A stretch of DNA of 64,000 nt from Paenibacillus macerans (GTDB taxonomy: Bacteria > Bacillota > Bacilli > Paenibacillales > Paenibacillaceae): positions 248,001 through 312,000 of the forward strand of contig NZ_UGSI01000001.1 of assembly GCF_900454495.1 (NCBI RefSeq). The letters are read 5' to 3'. How positions within the stretch are numbered: position 1 is the stretch's first letter; each line of letters begins with the position of its first letter. A program made the translations under genes and the position numbers. Shown here piece by piece: positions 59,733-64,000 of the stretch. The notes below the pieces were generated by a model. That model was given only the letters and a program-made list of their open reading frames with translations, had not been told where the DNA came from and made no database searches.

Positions 59733-60632
59733 ATGGCGTTGAACTACCACCAGCTCCACATTTTTTACACGGTCGCGGAGCGGGGAAGCTTTTCGGCGGC
59801 GGCCCAAGCGCTCCATATGACGCAGCCGGCGGTAACGATGCAAATCCAAGCGCTGGAGGATTATTTCGGCTGCAAGCTGCTGGTCAGATCGACGAAAAAA
59901 ATCGAGCTGACGGAAGCGGGACAGACGCTGCTTCCGTTTGCCCGGAAAAGCGTCGAGATGATCCGGGAAACCGAGCAGGCGATGTCGCGGTACACTTCGA
60001 TGCTGGAGGGCAGGCTTCAACTCGGGGCGAGCCTGACGATCGGAGAATACGTGCTGCCGCGGCTGCTGGGTCCTTTTGGGCAGCGGTATCCGCACATTTC
60101 GATAGTAATGAAAGTGATGAATACGACGCAAATTATCGAGGAGATCGTAGGCCACCAGCTCAATTTCGGGCTTGTCGAGGCGCCCGTCCAGCACCCGGAT
60201 ATGGTATCGGAGCCGGTCATGGAGGATGAACTGAAGCTGATCGTTCCGGCGGGGCACCCGCTGTCCGGCAAAAAGACGGCGACGCTGGAGGAGGTTGTTT
60301 CTTATCCGTTTGTGCTCCGGGAAAAAGGCTCCGGGACGCGCCAGGTGATGGAAGCCGAATTTAAGCGCCGCGGAGTCGAAATGAGCCGGGTCCAAACGGT
60401 TATGGAGCTTGGCAGTACGGGAGCGGTCAAATCGGCGGTCGAAGCGGGAATCGGGATTACGATCATCTCCCCGTCTTCCGTCAAGCATGAACAGGCGCTT
60501 GGCCTGATGGAGGCGCTCGACATTGACGGCGTTTCTTTTAAGCGGGAATTTTATTCGATCCACTTGAAATCGACGCTGCTGCCGGTCAGCGCGGTGACGT
60601 TTCTGACTTTCTTACGGGAGTACGGGGGATAA
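59733..60632 (+). CDS. LysR-family transcriptional regulator
   Basis: 299 residues. N-terminal winged HTH (YHQLHIFYTVAERGSFSAAAQALHMTQPAVTMQIQALE), linker helix, then the periplasmic-binding-like inducer domain (GRLQLGASLTIGEYVLPRLLG, VLREKGSGTRQVMEAEF). The GASLTIGEYVLP and YPFVLREKGSG wording resembles CysL/YeiE-type regulators of sulfur or stress genes, but the target is unknown. It is followed after 25 bases by the PHP phosphatase gene, so it may control that unit. Confidence 0.93.
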   Translation: MALNYHQLHIFYTVAERGSFSAAAQALHMTQPAVTMQIQALEDYFGCKLLVRSTKKIELTEAGQTLLPFARKSVEMIRETEQAMSRYTSMLEGRLQLGASLTIGEYVLPRLLGPFGQRYPHISIVMKVMNTTQIIEEIVGHQLNFGLVEAPVQHPDMVSEPVMEDELKLIVPAGHPLSGKKTATLEEVVSYPFVLREKGSGTRQVMEAEFKRRGVEMSRVQTVMELGSTGAVKSAVEAGIGITIISPSSVKHEQALGLMEALDIDGVSFKREFYSIHLKSTLLPVSAVTFLTFLREYGG

Positions 60633-60657
60633 AAAAGACAGCAAAGGATGTGGATGG

Positions 60658-61539
60658 ATGGCACAGGAACGGCAAGCAGGGGAAGGACGGTTTGATTTAC
60701 ATACGCACACGCGGGCTTCGGACGGCATGAACGCTCCGGCGGAAAACGTCAGGCTGGCCAAGGAAAAAGGCCTGGCGGGCCTGGCGATCACCGACCACGA
60801 CACCGTGGCCGGCATCGCGGAAGCCCGGGAAGCGGGGGGGCGGCTCGGGGTAGCCGTTGTCCCGGGGGTCGAGATCAGCACGCGGGCCGGGGGCAAGGAC
60901 ATCCATGTGCTCGGCTACTTTCTGAACGACGGGGACGAACTGCTGCTGGAAAGGCTTGAGCGGTTGCGGGCGGTACGCCAAGAACGGAACGAAAAAATTA
61001 TCGCCAAGCTGCAACAGCTCGGCATTCCGATCACGCTGGAGGAGGTAAAGCGCGGGCTGTCTCGGCCGCTTCGGCCGGATGAAAGCCTGGGGCGGCCGCA
61101 TATCGCCGACGCGCTTGTCCGCAAAGGGGCCGCGAAGGACATGCGCGACGCATTCGCCCGCTATTTGGCGGAGGGGAAACCCGGGTATGCGTCCCAGCCT
61201 AGAATCGGCCCCGAGGAAGCGATGGAGTGGATCCGCGAGGCCGGCGGGGCGCCGGTGCTGGCCCATCCGGGCTTGTACGGCGACGACGATCTGGTACGGG
61301 CGATTCTGGAGCGCGGGAAACCCGCGGGGATTGAAGTTTACCATTCCGATCACGGTCCGGACGAGGAAAAGCGATATATGGCGATGGCCGAACAATTCGG
61401 GCTGATCGCCACGGGCGGCTCGGATTACCACGGCGTCCGCCAGGGCGTGGTGTTCCACGGCGATCTCGGCGGCCGCACCGCCCCGCCGGGGACGGTGGAG
61501 CGGCTTAAAAGAGCGGCCCCGGCCGCCCGGACGGAATGA
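60658..61539 (+). CDS. PHP-domain phosphoesterase (RNase AM/TrpH-like)
   Basis: 293 residues. PHP motifs FDLHTHTRASDG, AITDHDTVAGI, VPGVEIST and the later GGSDYHG histidine/aspartate pair supply the trinuclear metal site. The family (YciV/TrpH, RNase AM) hydrolyses 3',5'-bis- or monophosphate nucleotides and short RNA 5' ends. Length and the middle insertion (residues about 105-190) fit. Second gene of the unit with the LysR regulator; ends at a strong terminator. Confidence 0.92.
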   Translation: MAQERQAGEGRFDLHTHTRASDGMNAPAENVRLAKEKGLAGLAITDHDTVAGIAEAREAGGRLGVAVVPGVEISTRAGGKDIHVLGYFLNDGDELLLERLERLRAVRQERNEKIIAKLQQLGIPITLEEVKRGLSRPLRPDESLGRPHIADALVRKGAAKDMRDAFARYLAEGKPGYASQPRIGPEEAMEWIREAGGAPVLAHPGLYGDDDLVRAILERGKPAGIEVYHSDHGPDEEKRYMAMAEQFGLIATGGSDYHGVRQGVVFHGDLGGRTAPPGTVERLKRAAPAARTE

Positions 61540-61550
61540 AGGCAAATACG

Positions 61551-61597
61551 AAAGCTGCCCCAGAGGTCCACATGGACTTTTAGGGCAGCTTTTTTTG
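61551..61597. terminator. bidirectional terminator between PHP gene and rqcH
   Basis: AAAGCTGCCC-...GGTCCACATGGACT...-GGGCAGCTTTTTTT; AGGTCC/GGACTT pair inside the loop as well. Confidence 0.9.
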
Positions 61598-61629
61598 CGC
61601 GGTTTACCCGGATGCGCCGTATTGAAAGG

Positions 61630-63399
61630 CTAACCGTTTTTGACGGAGCCCGGCAGAGCCTTGATCATCTGCTCGTCGGGCGTGACGAACAACGTCCGCT
61701 GATGGTCGTAAATGACGAAACCGGGCTTCGCTCCGCTCGGCTTGCGCACGTGGCGGATCAGGGTGCAGTCGACCGGCACGCTGCTGGATTGTTTGGCCTG
61801 GCTGAAATACGCGGCCAGTTGGGCCGCTTCATTTAAAGTAGCCTCCCCATAGCTGTCGCTGCGGATCAGCACATGCGAGCCCGGAATATCCTTCGTATGC
61901 AGCCAGGTGTCGTTCGGTTTGCCCAGCCGGTTGGTGATGTACTCGTTTTGCAGATTGTTTTTACCGACGTAAATTTCGATGCCTTCCGAGGACGTGTAGA
62001 CGTGCAGCGTCGGGCGATCGCCCTTTTTCTTCTTTTTGCCGCCCTTTTTCCCCCGGTCCCGCAAATACCCCTGCCCGGTCAACTCCTCGCGGATTTCGTC
62101 GATATCGCTTAACGTGGCGTCGTCCAGCTGCTGCAGCAGCCCTTCGAGATAAGCGATTTCCTCCCCGGCCAGCTTCATCTGCTCGTGAATGACGGCAAGG
62201 CTGTTTTTGAATTTATTGTATTTCTTAAAATACCGCTGGGCGTTCTCCGAAGGGCTGAGCAGCGGGTCGAGCGGAATCGTTTCGGTTTTCTGCTCCTCGT
62301 CGTAATAGTTGACCAGCTCCACGGAGCGGTCGCCTTTGCGGATCGCATGCAGGGAAGGCAGCAGCAGCTCGCCCCAGATCCGGTAGCGTTCGGCGTCCTC
62401 GGCCTCGTTTAAGTCTTTTTCCAGATTGGCCAGCTTTTTGATGTTTTTGTTCCGTTCGTTTTGCAAAAAGCGCAGCAGGTCGCCCGTCTTCTGCTTGACG
62501 GTGTCGCGCAGCGCCTTGTCGCCGTAATAGTCCTCCATGCATTCGCTGATCGACTTGTAGGTGCGCAGCCCGCTGTGGATTTGCGTTAGCCGGATTGCGG
62601 AAAACACGCTTTTTCCTTTGGCGGTTTCGCCCGTCACCGGGGTGTAGGCATGGCTGCGGACTGCTTCCATCAGCGCGGAAAAGGCTTGCCACAGCCGCTC
62701 GGCAGGGTCAAGATCACGTCCGCTTTGTTCCTTATCGGGTCCGGCCAGACCTGCGCGGGCGTAAATTTCCCCGGCGATCAGCGGGCTTAATCCGTTATAG
62801 AACTCGACCAGCCAGCCGCTGCTTTTTCCGGCCTGCTCCGCCTCCCGGTATGCCGCCAAAAACCCGGCGCGCTCCGCGCCCAGCGGGTCGAGCTTATGCT
62901 GCTCGGGCGGGGTGGTGTAGGCGAAGCCGGGCATGACGACGCGGTAGCCGCTGATGGCCGGCGTCACATGGTGGATTCCGTCAAGCTGCACCCCTGTCGC
63001 CGGATCGACGAGAATGATGTTGCTGTGCCGGCCCATCAGTTCGATAATGATCCGCTTCAGCGACAGATCGCCAAGCTCGTCGCGCGTGCGCACATCGATA
63101 TGAATGATCCGCTCCATGCCGACCTGGCTGATCGCTTCGATGGTTCCGCCTTCAAAATGCTTGCGCAGCAGCATGCAGAACATCGGGGCTTCCAGCGGAT
63201 TCGGAAACGAGCTTTCCGTAAAATGAACGCGCGGATACGTCGGATTCGCCGACAGCAGCAGGCGCCGGTTGCCACCCTGCGTACGCAGGGCCAACACGAT
63301 GTCGCTGGCCGCGGGCTGGTGTATTTTATTGATGCGCCCTCCTATGCAGACTTGCAGTTCATGAACGAGCGCACGGGTTACAATGCCGTCGAGTGCCAT
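61630..63399 (-). CDS. rqcH: Rqc2 homologue RqcH (NFACT protein)
   Basis: 589 residues. NFACT-N (ALVHELQVCIGGRINKIHQP, HFTESSFPNPLEAPMFCMLLRKHFEG, IIELMGRHSNIILVD), a helix-hairpin-helix region, long coiled coil (about 285-440) and NFACT-R (VYTSSEGIEIYVGKNNLQNEYI, WLHTKDIPGSHVLI). RqcH binds obstructed 50S subunits and adds C-terminal alanine tails to stalled nascent chains for degradation. Related fibronectin-binding annotations (FbpA) refer to the same family. AGGAG precedes the start. The divergent P-type ATPase gene (yloB-like) is its usual neighbour. Confidence 0.96.
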   Translation of the reverse strand: MALDGIVTRALVHELQVCIGGRINKIHQPAASDIVLALRTQGGNRRLLLSANPTYPRVHFTESSFPNPLEAPMFCMLLRKHFEGGTIEAISQVGMERIIHIDVRTRDELGDLSLKRIIIELMGRHSNIILVDPATGVQLDGIHHVTPAISGYRVVMPGFAYTTPPEQHKLDPLGAERAGFLAAYREAEQAGKSSGWLVEFYNGLSPLIAGEIYARAGLAGPDKEQSGRDLDPAERLWQAFSALMEAVRSHAYTPVTGETAKGKSVFSAIRLTQIHSGLRTYKSISECMEDYYGDKALRDTVKQKTGDLLRFLQNERNKNIKKLANLEKDLNEAEDAERYRIWGELLLPSLHAIRKGDRSVELVNYYDEEQKTETIPLDPLLSPSENAQRYFKKYNKFKNSLAVIHEQMKLAGEEIAYLEGLLQQLDDATLSDIDEIREELTGQGYLRDRGKKGGKKKKKGDRPTLHVYTSSEGIEIYVGKNNLQNEYITNRLGKPNDTWLHTKDIPGSHVLIRSDSYGEATLNEAAQLAAYFSQAKQSSSVPVDCTLIRHVRKPSGAKPGFVIYDHQRTLFVTPDEQMIKALPGSVKNG

Positions 63400-63426
63400 A
63401 AGTTTGTTATCTCCTGTCTAAAGGTA

Positions 63427-63703
63427 GTTCAAAAAGTCATCTTTTGAAGATTTAAGAATGAACAGTCACCAAGCGTGTCTTCCTTAAATCGCAAGAAAAA
63501 CTTCAGCTTAGGGCGGTCTGTCTTCTTTGAATGTTCGTCGATAGAGTTTTTCTTATCACGAAGCGGTTCATGAAGAGGATTCGACGTCGAATCTTGAATT
63601 CAGCCGGGCCTTCCGTTGCTCACGTACCTAAAACGTACGCTCCGCTCCTTTCGTCCCTAGCTTCATCCAACCTTCTCGGTGCTGAAAACCTGACTTTTTG
63701 AAC
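63427..63703. mobile_element. MITE-like intergenic element, copy 2
   Basis: GTTCAAAAAGTCA (63427-63439) and TGACTTTTTGAAC (63691-63703) are perfect terminal inverted repeats. Shares with the element at 22579 the blocks GTCGAATCTTGAATTCAGCC, GCTCACGTACC.AAAACGTAC, GCTCC.TT..TCCCT.GCTTC and TCGGTGCTGAAAACC. Length 277 bases, no coding capacity, in the rqcH-ATPase divergent gap. Confidence 0.8.
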
Positions 63704-63858
63704 ACGTATTTTAATAAGACGCCTCTTCTATGATGCCATACTTCGGGCAAAAACTTAAGGGCTCCGCTGTGATAATTTGGGACTGGCCGGAATACATTTA
63801 CCCTAGGTGGAAAAGCCTTCACGCGGAAACTGCATTAAAAACGGAAGGGGAATAGGGG

Positions 63859-64000
63859 ATGGAACAAAAAAACTGGCACCAGTGGAGTGCTGAAGCGCTT
63901 TTGGAACGGTTTGGCGTCACGCGTGATCAGGGGTTGTCCGACGAGGAAGCGCGGCGAAGACGCGAGGAGAGCGGCTGGAACGAGCTCGAAGAAGGGAAAC
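63859..64000 (+). CDS. cation-transporting P-type ATPase, N-terminal fragment (runs off the window)
   Basis: ATG 63859 after GGAAGGGG. The 47 residues available (MEQKNWHQWSAEALLERFGV, then LSDEEARRRREESGWNELEE) are the cation-ATPase N-terminal domain of SERCA-like calcium pumps. Bacillus has the calcium ATPase YloB next to rqcH (yloA), which supports this reading. No catalytic domain is inside the window. Confidence 0.8.
   Translation, partial: MEQKNWHQWSAEALLERFGVTRDQGLSDEEARRRREESGWNELEEGK

Overview
The window looks like a chromosomal segment of a Paenibacillus-like, low-G+C-lineage (Bacillota) spore former whose own genome is GC-rich. The basis is gene content and order: ytxJ-ccpA-acuC/acuA-acsA-tyrS-rpsD, ylaN-ftsW, ylbF-ylbG and rqcH next to a calcium P-type ATPase are Bacillus/Paenibacillus arrangements, and the Shine-Dalgarno sites are strong GGAGG types. 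No database search was run; names come from recognising families and motifs.

Positions 1-11074 are visibly AT-rich and accessory. The right edge of this island abuts the 3' end of a tRNA-Val(GAC) gene at 11075-11147, next to a broken tyrosine recombinase. The left edge lies outside the window. It carries a leftward operon that I read as an ABC three-component (ABC-3C) conflict system: a CTD protein with a possible nuclease-like N-terminus, a middle component, a DUF3732 SMC/Rad50-like ATPase, and an AAA ATPase cut by the window edge. The first gene seems to start at a rare ATT codon. Next come a RadC/JAB protein, an XRE regulator with two tiny downstream genes (one a glycine-zipper peptide ending in a nine-G tract), a secreted stalk-domain protein, and three decayed genes (Rep-like, unknown, integrase).

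Positions 11200-25270 are core: small conserved proteins, an Orn/Lys/Arg decarboxylase, an MFS transporter, gnd, aroK-aroA, a CoA-binding protein and a solitary PTS enzyme I. A complete group IIC intron with its reverse transcriptase (25271-27160) sits directly behind the enzyme I terminator. Positions 27200-43500 hold the carbon-control and acetate block. CcpA, AcuA, AcuC and AcsA form a set in which AcsA is expected to be controlled by acetylation and by a candidate cre site. This block also has a class A penicillin-binding protein with fibronectin III domains, a T-box-controlled tyrS, a tandem pair of secreted paralogues of unknown function, and rpsD with a long leader. Positions 43700-64000 carry a GAF-GGDEF protein, an M29 aminopeptidase, an HPr-like protein lacking the usual active histidine, ylaN, a frameshifted cation/proton exchanger gene, ftsW, an M20 amidohydrolase, a CBS protein, a two-gene bacterial XPB helicase module, ylbF-ylbG, a LysR regulator, a PHP phosphoesterase, rqcH and the start of a P-type ATPase gene.

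Three intergenic elements (22579-22828, 63427-63703 and a short relic at 43646-43680) share GTTCAAAAAGTCA-type terminal inverted repeats and look like a MITE-like family. Other intergenic repeats lie at 18261-18394 and 41183-41261.
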